Position numbers and translations under genes: made by a program. A stretch of DNA of 17,858 nucleotides from an uncultured Peptococcaceae bacterium (GTDB taxonomy: Bacteria; Bacillota; Peptococcia; Peptococcales; Peptococcaceae). Positions 6,896 through 13,726 of this stretch are shown piece by piece. The stretch is from the NCBI GenBank assembly GCA_958451915.1, contig CAUDRX010000031.1, positions 1-17,858 of the forward strand, read 5' to 3'. The first letter of the stretch is position 1, and every line of letters begins with the position of its first letter. Below the pieces are notes generated by a model. It was given only the letters and a program-made list of their open reading frames with translations. It was not told where the DNA came from and ran no database searches.

Positions 6896-6909
6896 TGAAG
6901 GAGGCTTCA
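6896..6909. promoter_or_regulatory. Candidate XRE operator, copy 3 (TGAAG-N4-CTTCA)
   Basis: TGAAG-GAGG-CTTCA, 16 bp centre to centre from copy 2, inside the leader. Its spacer creates an AAGGAGG ribosome-binding-site look-alike 21 bp before the real XRE start; the functional site is more likely AAAGGA at 6915-6920. Confidence 0.75.
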
Positions 6910-6929
6910 TATCGAAAGGAAATGTGCAC

Positions 6930-7160
6930 ATGAAAAACAGAGTCAGAGAATACCGCACGGCGGCAAAGATGACCCAGCAGGACCTTGCGGATCGGGTGCA
7001 TGTGTCGTCGCGCACCATCATTTCCATTGAAAAAGGACAGTATAATCCTTCGCTGATGCTTGCTTATCGCATGGCGCAGGTGTTTGGCGTGAGTGTGGAG
7101 GAGCTGTGCTGCCTCGCGGAGAATATGCGGGAGGAGGACAAGCGCTATGAAGATCTATAA
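6930..7160 (+). CDS. Small XRE-family repressor (76 aa)
   Basis: A 76-residue protein that is almost entirely a Cro/CI-type helix-turn-helix: REYRTAAKMTQQDLADRVHVSSRTIISIEKGQYNPSLMLAYRMAQVFGVSVEELC. It is the short, domain-only XRE type often found in Bacillota directly before small membrane protein genes. The frame stays open to a TTG at 6852, but that codon is the -35 box; the ATG at 6930 has AAAGGA at the right distance. Three TGAAG-N4-CTTCA sites surround the promoter and are the obvious binding sites, which predicts autorepression and control of the downstream genes. The 3' end overlaps the next gene by 14 nt, indicating translational coupling. No ligand-binding domain is present, so the signal must reach it another way, perhaps through the membrane partner. 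Confidence 0.9.
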   Translation: MKNRVREYRTAAKMTQQDLADRVHVSSRTIISIEKGQYNPSLMLAYRMAQVFGVSVEELCCLAENMREEDKRYEDL

Positions 7161-7578
7161 TAAAAAAGGTATGGTCTGGGGCGTGTTCTGGACAGTGCTC
7201 GGTGCGTTAAGACTGGTGCTTTTGGTGACGCATCCGGAGGAGCAGGTGTTTCAATCGATCAAAGGTTTTGTGTTTGGGATCGTGCTCCTGACGACAGGGC
7301 TTTCGGGATTTACGCGAGCGTTTTCCAGACGTGCGACGCGCGAAGATCTTATCATAAAAAACGATGAGCGCAATAAACTGGTGAAGCTCAAGACCAAGGC
7401 GCGGGTGAACGATGTGATGTTTTGCGTGATGGTCATGCTGCTCGCTGGCGGTGTGATCGGTTATTACCGGACGGACAACATTGCCTGGGCATTTCTGGCG
7501 TTTGCGCCGATCCTGCAGATGATCGTCTATTTTTGGTCGTCGATCTTTGTTTCGATCTATTATGAACACAGGGAATAG
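7147..7578 (+). CDS. Small four-helix membrane protein with cytoplasmic D-E-R motif (DUF2178/DUF6442-like)
   Basis: A 143-aa protein with four predicted membrane segments (about residues 8-28, 37-58, 89-107 and 111-139). A charged cytoplasmic loop of about 30 residues between helices 2 and 3 contains IIKNDERNKLVKLKTKA (DER at 73-75). A D-E-R-x-x-x-(I/V) motif next to a membrane helix is typical of DUF2178/DUF6442-type proteins, which commonly sit beside XRE regulators; that assignment is from memory of the families and is tentative. Function unknown. The ATG at 7147 lies inside the end of the XRE gene (14-nt overlap), so the two are surely co-transcribed and probably coupled in translation. 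The TAG stop is embedded in TAGGAGGGG, the ribosome binding site of the next small frame. Confidence 0.85.
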   Translation: MKIYNKKGMVWGVFWTVLGALRLVLLVTHPEEQVFQSIKGFVFGIVLLTTGLSGFTRAFSRRATREDLIIKNDERNKLVKLKTKARVNDVMFCVMVMLLAGGVIGYYRTDNIAWAFLAFAPILQMIVYFWSSIFVSIYYEHRE

Positions 7579-7586
7579 GAGGGGTG

Positions 7587-7763
7587 ATGATGAAACATGC
7601 ATCAAAGCAGCGGCCTCGCAAGGATGAGCGAGAGATGGCGATTGAAAAAAGCGCGTAGTTATGCGCTGGAAGGGAGGATTACAGCGCAGCGTATAAAAAG
7701 GTTGGTATTTTTCTGATGCTGGTTGGTGCAGTTTTATATGGATGGTTTGCGATCACAGCCTGA
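7587..7763 (+). pseudogene. Small D-E-R motif membrane protein frame interrupted by in-frame TAG
   Basis: Starting at ATGATG (7587), with AGGAGGGG directly upstream, the frame reads RPRKDEREMAIEKSA and meets TAG at 7656-7658 (codon 24). The same frame then continues without a stop through YKKVGIFLMLVGAVLYGWFAITA, a clear membrane helix, to TGA at 7761-7763. The part before the stop carries the same D-E-R motif as both neighbours and the part after supplies the expected membrane segment, so the two belong to one 58-residue protein broken by a nonsense codon. Alternatively a 23-residue peptide is made alone, or the stop is read through. Too short for routine gene finding. Confidence 0.6.
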
Positions 7764-7783
7764 TCGTGAAAGGAGGGTCTGCA

Positions 7784-8083
7784 ATGACAGAACTGGAAAG
7801 ACCACGTTCGCACAGGGACGAGCGTGACGAGATGATCGACCGTGATTCAAACGCTGCGGCGCTGGATGCGATCATCACAGGGGCGGAGGTGCTGGCGCTC
7901 ATCTCCTGGCGGCGTAAAGATCCGGCCTGGCGCGGGGCGCTGGCAGTGATCTTTTTCGCGCTGGCTGGGAAGCTCTGGGCGATGGGCGATGCCTATGAGG
8001 AGCGGATGTATCACAAGGCTGGCTGGATCGCTGGCGGCATCGGCGGATGGCTCATGTGGCGCTTTGCAAAGCGAAAGAGATGA
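7784..8083 (+). CDS. Small membrane protein with N-terminal D-E-R motif (DUF6442-like)
   Basis: A 99-aa protein beginning MTELERPRSHRDERDEMIDRDS, with the D-E-R motif at residues 12-14. It is followed by two or three hydrophobic segments (about 27-43, 49-65 and 79-94) and a basic tail FAKRKR. Function unknown. It resembles the neighbouring small proteins in having DERxxxI beside a membrane helix, so all three may descend from duplications or act together. The ATG at 7784 is preceded by a perfect AAAGGAGG; an upstream ATG at 7742 in the same frame has no such site. The gene is the last of the XRE unit and is followed by a terminator. Confidence 0.8.
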   Translation: MTELERPRSHRDERDEMIDRDSNAAALDAIITGAEVLALISWRRKDPAWRGALAVIFFALAGKLWAMGDAYEERMYHKAGWIAGGIGGWLMWRFAKRKR

Positions 8084-8096
8084 GTGCGGCAGGTTC

Positions 8097-8126
8097 AGGC
8101 TTTTCCGGCGGGGGAGAGCCTTTTTT
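8097..8126 (+). terminator. Intrinsic terminator closing the XRE / small membrane protein unit
   Basis: A 10-bp stem including two G-U pairs (8097-8106 with 8112-8121) has a 5-base loop and is followed by TTTTTTCTTT. It starts 13 bp after the last gene of the unit. Confidence 0.75.
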
Positions 8127-8173
8127 CTTTGCGGTGCGTGGGCTATACTGATCGGAGAAGGGAGTGGACAAAT

Positions 8174-8932
8174 ATGAACAGCGGTGAATTTGCACGCCTG
8201 GCTGGGGTGACACAGCGGGCGCTGCGCCACTGGCGAAATCTGGGACTCTTGTCTGAGGTGACGGCCGGTGACAATGGTTATTACGATTACACGGTGCGCG
8301 ATCTGCTCAAGGTGCTGCGGATCAAGAATCTGTCGGCCTTGGGTTTTTCGTTGACGCAGGTGCGGGAGATGCTTGCGGATGACGGCGACGATGGCGCGGC
8401 GATCAGCGCACTGGATGCATCGCTGGCGGAGCAGATCGCATCGCTTGAAGCGCAGCGACAAATGCTGGCGCTGTTGGCAAGGTATGATCTGCCAGCGGAG
8501 ACACCGGTCAATTTTGTGCGGTTGATCGCCCTTCTGGTGCAGCACGGCTATCCGCCTGCACTGCTCAAACGTGAGATCGATGGGCTGCTGATGGCCGATC
8601 ATCTCATGGATGAAGCGGGGCTTGCGGTGATCATCGCCTGCTACGAAAAGATCATCGACGAGGGCCTGTTCGATGCATATTGTCGTTTTGGCGAAGCAAT
8701 GTATGCGCTGTCTGCACAGACTTCTGATGCGGAGATTGCAGCATTGGCGGATCAGGGAACGGCCCTTTTTCGCACTTTGCTGGATGATGGTGCGCTCGAA
8801 GCGGCAGTGGCACAGGGTGCGGTGCCGGATGAACTGGAGGCGCTCTTCCGCATTTACGATGGTGAGGTCTTTTATGCGCAGCAGGAAGCGGTCGTGACGC
8901 GGATCTTAGATAATTTGCAACAAGAGGCTTGA
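8174..8932 (+). CDS. MerR-family transcriptional activator
   Basis: A 252-aa protein whose first 70 residues are a MerR DNA-binding domain (FARLAGVTQRALRHWRNLGLLSEV, then YYDYTVRDLLKVLRIKNLSALGFSLTQVREML). A predicted dimer helix covers about 77-104, followed by a 145-residue helical C-terminal domain that probably binds the inducer; I do not recognise its ligand. It has no metal-binding cysteine pattern, so a drug-type sensor is more likely than a metal sensor. The ATG at 8174 has AAGGGAG upstream; the open frame back to 8084 includes the preceding terminator and is not coding. A -10-like TATACT (8144-8149) lies upstream without a clear -35. The stop codon is part of the promoter of the ABC exporter that follows, which identifies the exporter as the target. 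Confidence 0.9.
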   Translation: MNSGEFARLAGVTQRALRHWRNLGLLSEVTAGDNGYYDYTVRDLLKVLRIKNLSALGFSLTQVREMLADDGDDGAAISALDASLAEQIASLEAQRQMLALLARYDLPAETPVNFVRLIALLVQHGYPPALLKREIDGLLMADHLMDEAGLAVIIACYEKIIDEGLFDAYCRFGEAMYALSAQTSDAEIAALADQGTALFRTLLDDGALEAAVAQGAVPDELEALFRIYDGEVFYAQQEAVVTRILDNLQQEA

Positions 8933-8959
8933 CCTGGACCTGACGTCGGGGTTTATGCT
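8929..8959 (+). promoter_or_regulatory. MerR-type promoter of the ABC exporter (19-bp spacer)
   Basis: TTGACC (8929-8934) and TATGCT (8954-8959) are 19 bp apart, the elongated spacing that MerR proteins correct by twisting the DNA. The spacer holds an imperfect dyad, ACCTGGACCT against ACGTCGGGGT (7 of 10 positions symmetric). The -35 box overlaps the merR stop codon. Confidence 0.85.
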
Positions 8960-8992
8960 GATCCCATCAACGAATGATCGGAGGGATCAGGC

Positions 8993-10624
8993 ATGAGATT
9001 ACTTAAAGGAAAGGATCGTGCGCTGCTCGCGCTGGCGATCGGTCTTGGTATGGTTAATGCAGCGGCATCGGCTTTTGTAGCTGTTTTGCTGCAGCAAGTG
9101 CTGGATGTAGCGGTGAATGGTGATGGCATAGGATTTTGGCGGCTTTGTCGGGTAATGGCTGTGTACGTGCTGACGCTGACGGTGCTTTCATTTGCGGAAG
9201 CGTTGGCGGGAAAGCTGTTGCTGCGAGGGGTGACACAGCATCTCCGCGCACAGGTGTTCCGTGGCATCATGCGCCGACGGCCGCAGGCTTTCTATAAGGA
9301 AGATTCGGCGGCATATCTGTCCGCGGTGGTCAATGATGTAAAGATCATCGAGGAGAACATGCTTGTACCGCTTCTAGACTGTTCAGCAATGGTGGCACTT
9401 TTTGTTACGTCGCTGGGCGTTCTGATGTATCTGAGTCCATTGGTGACAGGGATCCTGATGGTATTTTTGCTTCTGCTCTTTTTGCTGCCGGCACTGCTGG
9501 GCAAAGCGTTGGCCAGGCGACAGGCGTTGTACTCGGAGCAGCTGGCAAGATTCACGGCGGTGGCGAAAGAACTCTTCAGCGGTTATGCAGTCATTCGCAG
9601 TTTTGCGGCAGGTCCCTACGCAGTCAGACGCTTTCACCGTGCCAATGCAGACATGACAGAAGCCAGGTTTCATTCAGACGTGTTCGTTGCCATTAATGAA
9701 ATGTCTGCAGCAATGCTCTCGCTGCTCTCAAACATCGTCATCGTGATGGTCGCAGCCTGGCTGGTCATGTGCGGAGAGATCACAGTTGGCACGCTCCTGG
9801 CGCTGATCCAGCTCAGTGCAACGTTCAGCACACCGGTGCTATTGATCCTGCAGAACCTGCCGAAGATCCAGGGGGCGCGCCCGGTGTTGGAAAAGCTGAC
9901 GGCTCTGGCGGAGGATGCACGCGACTGGGAAGAAAGCCTGGCATCTGGTGCGACATTCGACGAAGGTCTTGTGGTGCGTGATCTGCGCTTTGGATATACA
10001 CCGGAACGGCCGCTTTTTGATGGATTGTCGCTGGCGCTCCGCAAGGGGGAGAAAGTGGTCCTGGTCGGTGCCAGTGGCAGTGGAAAATCAACGCTCATCC
10101 AGCTGCTTAGCGGCTACGCAGCAGATTATGGCGGCAGCATCACTTATGATGGCGCAGAGGTGCGCAGTCTGGGACGCCACGATATCAGTCGTTTGCTCGC
10201 GGTACTGCCCCAGAATGTGACATTGTTTGATGTGAGCCTGCGGGAAAACATCACCCTTGGAGAAACGGTCATGGAGGATGTGTTGCAGACGGCCCTGCAG
10301 AAAAGCGGTGTGTCAGCATTTCTGCCGGCGTTGGCCGAAGGGCTGGAGACGAGAGCTGGAGAAAATGGCAGCCATCTTTCCGGTGGGCAGCGGCAGCGCG
10401 TAGCACTGGCCCGGGCGCTGGTACGGCGATTGCCGCTGCTCATCCTGGATGAAGGTACATCCGCGCTCGATCGGCAAACGGCACAGGAGATCGAACGCAT
10501 GCTGCTGGCAGATGATGAGCAGACGCTTTTGGTGATCACCCATCATCTTTCACACGAGCTGGCAACGCAGAGTGATGCGGTATATGCCCTTCGCGAAGGT
10601 CGGCTGGTGCCTTTTAGTGAATAA
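8993..10624 (+). CDS. ABC exporter, fused membrane and ATPase domains (half-transporter)
   Basis: A 543-aa protein with an N-terminal type I exporter membrane domain of about six helices (residues about 10-290) and a C-terminal ATPase. Walker A is GASGSGKST (359-367), the Q-loop lies in VLPQNVTLFD, the signature is LSGGQ (462-466), Walker B ends at D486-E487 in LLILDEGTS, and the H-loop is H517. All catalytic residues are present, so a homodimer could work alone; there is no adjacent partner subunit. The substrate is unknown but drug or toxic-metabolite export fits the control by the neighbouring MerR protein. The ATG at 8993 has GGAGG at 8980-8984. A terminator follows, so regulator and pump form a self-contained inducible export module. 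Confidence 0.92.
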   Translation: MRLLKGKDRALLALAIGLGMVNAAASAFVAVLLQQVLDVAVNGDGIGFWRLCRVMAVYVLTLTVLSFAEALAGKLLLRGVTQHLRAQVFRGIMRRRPQAFYKEDSAAYLSAVVNDVKIIEENMLVPLLDCSAMVALFVTSLGVLMYLSPLVTGILMVFLLLLFLLPALLGKALARRQALYSEQLARFTAVAKELFSGYAVIRSFAAGPYAVRRFHRANADMTEARFHSDVFVAINEMSAAMLSLLSNIVIVMVAAWLVMCGEITVGTLLALIQLSATFSTPVLLILQNLPKIQGARPVLEKLTALAEDARDWEESLASGATFDEGLVVRDLRFGYTPERPLFDGLSLALRKGEKVVLVGASGSGKSTLIQLLSGYAADYGGSITYDGAEVRSLGRHDISRLLAVLPQNVTLFDVSLRENITLGETVMEDVLQTALQKSGVSAFLPALAEGLETRAGENGSHLSGGQRQRVALARALVRRLPLLILDEGTSALDRQTAQEIERMLLADDEQTLLVITHHLSHELATQSDAVYALREGRLVPFSE

Positions 10625-10645
10625 TGAAGATGAAAAAAGCATAGA

Positions 10646-10686
10646 AAAATGCCTCAGACAGGAAGTTGTACTGTCTGAGGCATTTT
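10646..10686. terminator. Bidirectional terminator between the ABC exporter and the M20 amidohydrolase
   Basis: A perfect 16-bp stem (10646-10661 with 10671-10686) with a 9-base loop, ending AAAA/TTTT on both sides. It serves the ABC gene on the plus strand and the uppP operon on the minus strand. Confidence 0.93.
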
Positions 10687-10699
10687 GTTTGATCGGTTC

Positions 10700-11848
10700 T
10701 CATTCCACGCTGAGTGCGGCGCAGACATGGGCACAGACGCCGCTGACGAGGGCGCTCTCATCAAAAAGAACATCGGCATTGTGGATGTTGGCGGTACAGC
10801 CTTCGACATGGGCGCCGAGCGTCATCATGCTGATAGGTACGACTTCGGCGAAAAGGCCGAAATCTTCACTCCAGGAGAATGGCTCACTGTGAGGTGCGGT
10901 GCGAATGTCCGGGGCAGCTAAAGCAAAGGTGTCACGGATGCGGCGGTTGAGGCCGGCATCGTTGATGACGGCTGGCACCGATGTAGTGATAGAGAGGTCG
11001 ATCTGACAGCGCAGGGCTTTGCCGATACTTTCGCAGATCTCCTGCAGGCGTGCTTTCAGCTGGGCGCGCAGTTCTTCATTGTAGGCGCGCAGAGTGCCGA
11101 GCAGCTCGACGCGGCCAGGAACGACGTTGACTGCATTGCCGCCGTTGAAAGCACAGATCGAGAGTACCACCGGTTCGCGTGATGGCGTCTCGCGGCTGAT
11201 CAGACCCTGCAGCGCATTATAAAGCTGGACCCCGGCGAAGATCGGATCACGGCCTGTGTGGGGGGCTGCACCATGGGCACTTGAGCCAGTGATGGTGATG
11301 CGGATGGCGTCGCCAGAAGCGTACAGCGGTCCATCCTGGTAATAGATGATACCGCTTTCCAGTGTTGGCGAGACATGCAGCGCGAAAGCGCCCTGGAAAT
11401 CAGGAGTGATCAGGCCGTGCGCCATGATGTGGCGTGCACCATCGATGCCTTCCTCATTTGGCTGAAAGACGAGACGGGTGCGGGTGTGCAGTGCGGCCTC
11501 GTGTGCCTTGAGCAGGCAGGCAGCGCCGAGCAGGGCGGTGGTATGGATATCGTGGCCGCAGGTATGGGCCCAGCCAGTCTGGCTGGCAAAATCGAGGCCG
11601 CTTTCTTCCTGCATCGGCAGAGCATCCATATCGGCACGCAGGATCATGCCGCAAGGCCCCTGGCCGATGTCACAGACAATGACACTCTCGCAGGGTTCAC
11701 TGTAGGTGATGTCATGGGATTGCAGCACATTGCGGATCAGCGACAGCGTTTCGGGCAGATCATAGCCGCCTTCTGCGTGTTGATGCAGTTTGCGGCGCCA
11801 GCGGATCAAGTCCGGCAGAAGCGTCTGAGCTTCAGAATAGATGGACAT
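10700..11848 (-). CDS. M20-family metal-dependent amidohydrolase/peptidase
   Basis: A 382-aa cytoplasmic enzyme of the M20D group (amidohydrolase, hippurate hydrolase, N-acyl-diaminopimelate or N-acyl-amino acid deacylase). Visible motifs are RADMDALP (residues 71-78), HTCGHDIH (95-102, with metal-binding Cys97 and His99), NEEGIDGA (131-138, catalytic Glu), and GSSAHGAAPHTGRDP in the dimerisation domain. The exact substrate cannot be read; these enzymes remove acyl groups from amino acids or small peptides using two metal ions. The ATG at 11848 is preceded by AGGAGG at ideal spacing. It lies only 10 nt after uppP on the same strand and must be its operon partner. A role in cell-wall amino acid recycling would suit that neighbour but is inference. 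Confidence 0.9.
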   Translation of the reverse strand: MSIYSEAQTLLPDLIRWRRKLHQHAEGGYDLPETLSLIRNVLQSHDITYSEPCESVIVCDIGQGPCGMILRADMDALPMQEESGLDFASQTGWAHTCGHDIHTTALLGAACLLKAHEAALHTRTRLVFQPNEEGIDGARHIMAHGLITPDFQGAFALHVSPTLESGIIYYQDGPLYASGDAIRITITGSSAHGAAPHTGRDPIFAGVQLYNALQGLISRETPSREPVVLSICAFNGGNAVNVVPGRVELLGTLRAYNEELRAQLKARLQEICESIGKALRCQIDLSITTSVPAVINDAGLNRRIRDTFALAAPDIRTAPHSEPFSWSEDFGLFAEVVPISMMTLGAHVEGCTANIHNADVLFDESALVSGVCAHVCAALSVE

Positions 11849-11858
11849 AGCGAACCTC

Positions 11859-12674
11859 CTAGCTTAAAAAGAAATAACCGAGGACGATCACCCCGAGTAC
11901 GATACGGTAATAACCGAAGATCTTGAAATCGTTCTTGGATACATAGGATACGAGGAACTTGATGGCGAGGATCGATACAAAGAAAGCAACGATCATCCCA
12001 AAGAGAAGGATCATGAGTTCATTGGCAGTAAAGCCAAAGCCGAACTTGACCAGTTTCAGCAGGCTTGCCCCGAACATGATCGGAATGCTCATAAAGAAGG
12101 AGAATTCCGTAGCCACTGTGCGTGATGTGCCGACAAGCATCCCGCCGATGATCGTGGACCCGGAACGGGACGTCCCAGGGATCAGCGAGAGCACCTGGAA
12201 ACAACCGATCTTAAAAGCGGTGAGATAGCTCATCTGGTCAAAATCCTGGACTGTTGGTTTGTAATTGTATCTGGTCTCGATCCAGATGAAGATGACACCG
12301 TAGACGATCAGCGCGATAGCGACAACAACGTAATTATAGAAATGTTCGTCGAGCCAGTCATTGAGTGGCAGGCCAATGAGCGCGGCCGGCAGACAACCAA
12401 TGATGACTTTGCCCCAGATCTGCCAGGTATCGCGTTTTTCTTTGGCGTTCTTTTTTGGCGAGAAAGGATTGAGTTTGTGGAAATAGATGACCACAACAGC
12501 CAGGATCGCGCCCAGCTGGATGACAACAAGGAACATTTCCCAGAAATCGCGGGACACGTTCAGGCGCAGGAAATTTTCAACGAGGATCATGTGGCCAGTG
12601 CTGGAGATCGGCAGCCACTCGGTGATCCCTTCGACGATCCCCAGTATCAGTACTTTTAAATATTCGATGAGCAT
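11859..12674 (-). CDS. uppP: Undecaprenyl-diphosphate phosphatase UppP (BacA)
   Basis: Integral membrane phosphatase that converts undecaprenyl diphosphate to the monophosphate, recycling the lipid carrier of peptidoglycan synthesis; it also gives bacitracin tolerance. The 271-aa length is normal. The two family signatures are present: EGITEWLPISSTGH (residues 15-28) and PGTSRSGST (166-174), along with about eight hydrophobic segments. The start is the ATG at 12674 with GGAGG before it; the open frame to 12704 lacks a ribosome binding site. The stop codon TAG is part of the AGGAGG site of the M20 gene, which makes the two a tight operon driven from the promoter at 12707-12735. Confidence 0.96.
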   Translation of the reverse strand: MLIEYLKVLILGIVEGITEWLPISSTGHMILVENFLRLNVSRDFWEMFLVVIQLGAILAVVVIYFHKLNPFSPKKNAKEKRDTWQIWGKVIIGCLPAALIGLPLNDWLDEHFYNYVVVAIALIVYGVIFIWIETRYNYKPTVQDFDQMSYLTAFKIGCFQVLSLIPGTSRSGSTIIGGMLVGTSRTVATEFSFFMSIPIMFGASLLKLVKFGFGFTANELMILLFGMIVAFFVSILAIKFLVSYVSKNDFKIFGYYRIVLGVIVLGYFFLS

Positions 12675-12706
12675 TGCTTTCCTCCATAAAAATGATATCA
12701 ACATCC

Positions 12707-12735
12707 ATTCTAAAGGATTCCCTATGGTGCCGCAA
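12707..12735 (-). promoter_or_regulatory. Promoter of the uppP-M20 operon
   Basis: On the minus strand TTGCGG (12730-12735), 17-bp spacer, TAGAAT (12707-12712), about 33 bp before the uppP start. Confidence 0.7.
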
Positions 12736-12754
12736 GGGCAGGGGCAGTGATTTT

Positions 12755-12885
12755 ATGATAATTTTAAATTTACAGGGGGGCTGATTGTCACTCTTACCAT
12801 CGTTGCGGTGCTGCTGCTTTTTCCGGCTAAAAAGCGGAGTTTGATCAAACTTTGCGGTGGCCTGATGCGGCTGCTTCCTTTATAA
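12755..12885 (+). other. Possible small single-helix peptide gene, out of frame at a G6 run
   Basis: ATG at 12755 opens MIILNLQGG and stops at TGA after a run of six G (12775-12780). One extra G would join it to the next frame, which reads LIVTLTIVAVLLLFPAKK and then a basic, leucine-rich tail to TAA at 12883-12885. The result would be a 43-residue peptide with one membrane helix. There is no strong ribosome binding site, and the stretch also contains the -10 box of the next gene. It may be chance, a sequencing indel, a slippage-controlled gene or a remnant. Confidence 0.2.
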
Positions 12886-12886
12886 T
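12881..12886 (+). promoter_or_regulatory. -10 box upstream of the metallophosphoesterase gene
   Basis: A perfect TATAAT lies 68 bp before the metallophosphoesterase start. No convincing -35 lies 16-18 bp upstream, so it may need an activator. No other candidate is evident before ridA and cydAB, so it may serve the whole set. Confidence 0.4.
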
Positions 12887-12953
12887 GAAAGGGTAGAGGA
12901 GAGCGCGGGAAGGCTGTTTCTTTTGCTGCTTGAAAAACAGGAGGAATGCCATA

Positions 12954-13709
12954 TTGAAAAGCAATGGGAATCATGACTTTACGATCTGGGCGATCGGTGA
13001 TCTGCACCTGTCGATCGGTCTGGAAGCGGAGAAGCAAAAGCCGATGGATCAGTTTGGGGAACAATGGGTACAGCACACAGCCAAGATCGCGCGGGCCTGG
13101 TGCGAGCGGGTGCGGACACAGGATGTGGTGTTGCTTTTGGGCGATCTTTTCTGGGGCAACCGTGTGGAAGAAGCCCGCTTCGCTCTGAACTGGCTGGGAT
13201 GTTTGCCGGGCCGCAAGGTGATGATCCGAGGCAACCACGATAACTGGTGGCAGAGCATCACCAGAGTGCGGGAAGCGCTGCCCGACGGTATGTATGCGAT
13301 CCAGAACGATGCAGTCTGTTTCGGCGATGTGGCCATTGGCGGTACACGTGGCTGGACTTTTTCTGATCCGGAAGGGCCGGTGCATCAGGAGAAGATGCTG
13401 AAACGGGAATTCTCCCGTCTGCATGCTTCGCTGGCAGTGATGCCTAAGACAGCGTCATACCGCATTGCCATGCTCCATTATCCGCCGTTCCTTGGGAACA
13501 CGCTCTCGTCGGAAGTGGAAGCCCTGCTCTCCGCTCATGGGATCGATCTTTGTGTTTTCGGCCATCTCCACGGGGAGGAAGCGGCGCAATTCCGATCGAT
13601 AGAAAAAAACAATATAAAATATGTCCTTGCGAGTGCGGATAATATTGATTTTTCCCCATTGGCGATTTATAATTATCAATATAATCATGACTCAATAGGG
13701 AATGATTGA
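12954..13709 (+). CDS. Calcineurin-like metallophosphoesterase
   Basis: A 251-aa cytoplasmic phosphoesterase with every metal-binding motif in order: GDLHLS (D16, H18), GDLFWG (D64), RGNHDNWW (N94, H95), LHYPP (H175) and GHLHG (H204, H206). It should hydrolyse a phosphomonoester or phosphodiester using two metal ions; the substrate is unknown. The start is a TTG at 12954, 9 nt after a perfect AGGAGG. The only nearby ATG (12946) is one base from that site and ends after three codons, and an earlier TTG at 12930 lies before the ribosome binding site. ridA starts 17 nt downstream, so the two are co-transcribed. Confidence 0.88.
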   Translation: MKSNGNHDFTIWAIGDLHLSIGLEAEKQKPMDQFGEQWVQHTAKIARAWCERVRTQDVVLLLGDLFWGNRVEEARFALNWLGCLPGRKVMIRGNHDNWWQSITRVREALPDGMYAIQNDAVCFGDVAIGGTRGWTFSDPEGPVHQEKMLKREFSRLHASLAVMPKTASYRIAMLHYPPFLGNTLSSEVEALLSAHGIDLCVFGHLHGEEAAQFRSIEKNNIKYVLASADNIDFSPLAIYNYQYNHDSIGND

Positions 13710-13726
13710 GGATGGAGGTGAATCGA

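Noticed and set aside
7847..8602. 251-codon minus-strand frame across the end of the small membrane gene and merR
   Set aside because: It spans a plus-strand terminator and two supported genes, with no ribosome binding site or recognisable motif.
10646..10686. Long perfect hairpin as a possible mobile-element end or riboswitch
   Set aside because: It sits between convergent genes, has T/A tails on both sides and occurs once; a bidirectional terminator explains it fully.
12753..13424. 223-codon minus-strand frame opposite the phosphoesterase
   Set aside because: The plus-strand frame has all metallophosphoesterase motifs; this is its shadow.
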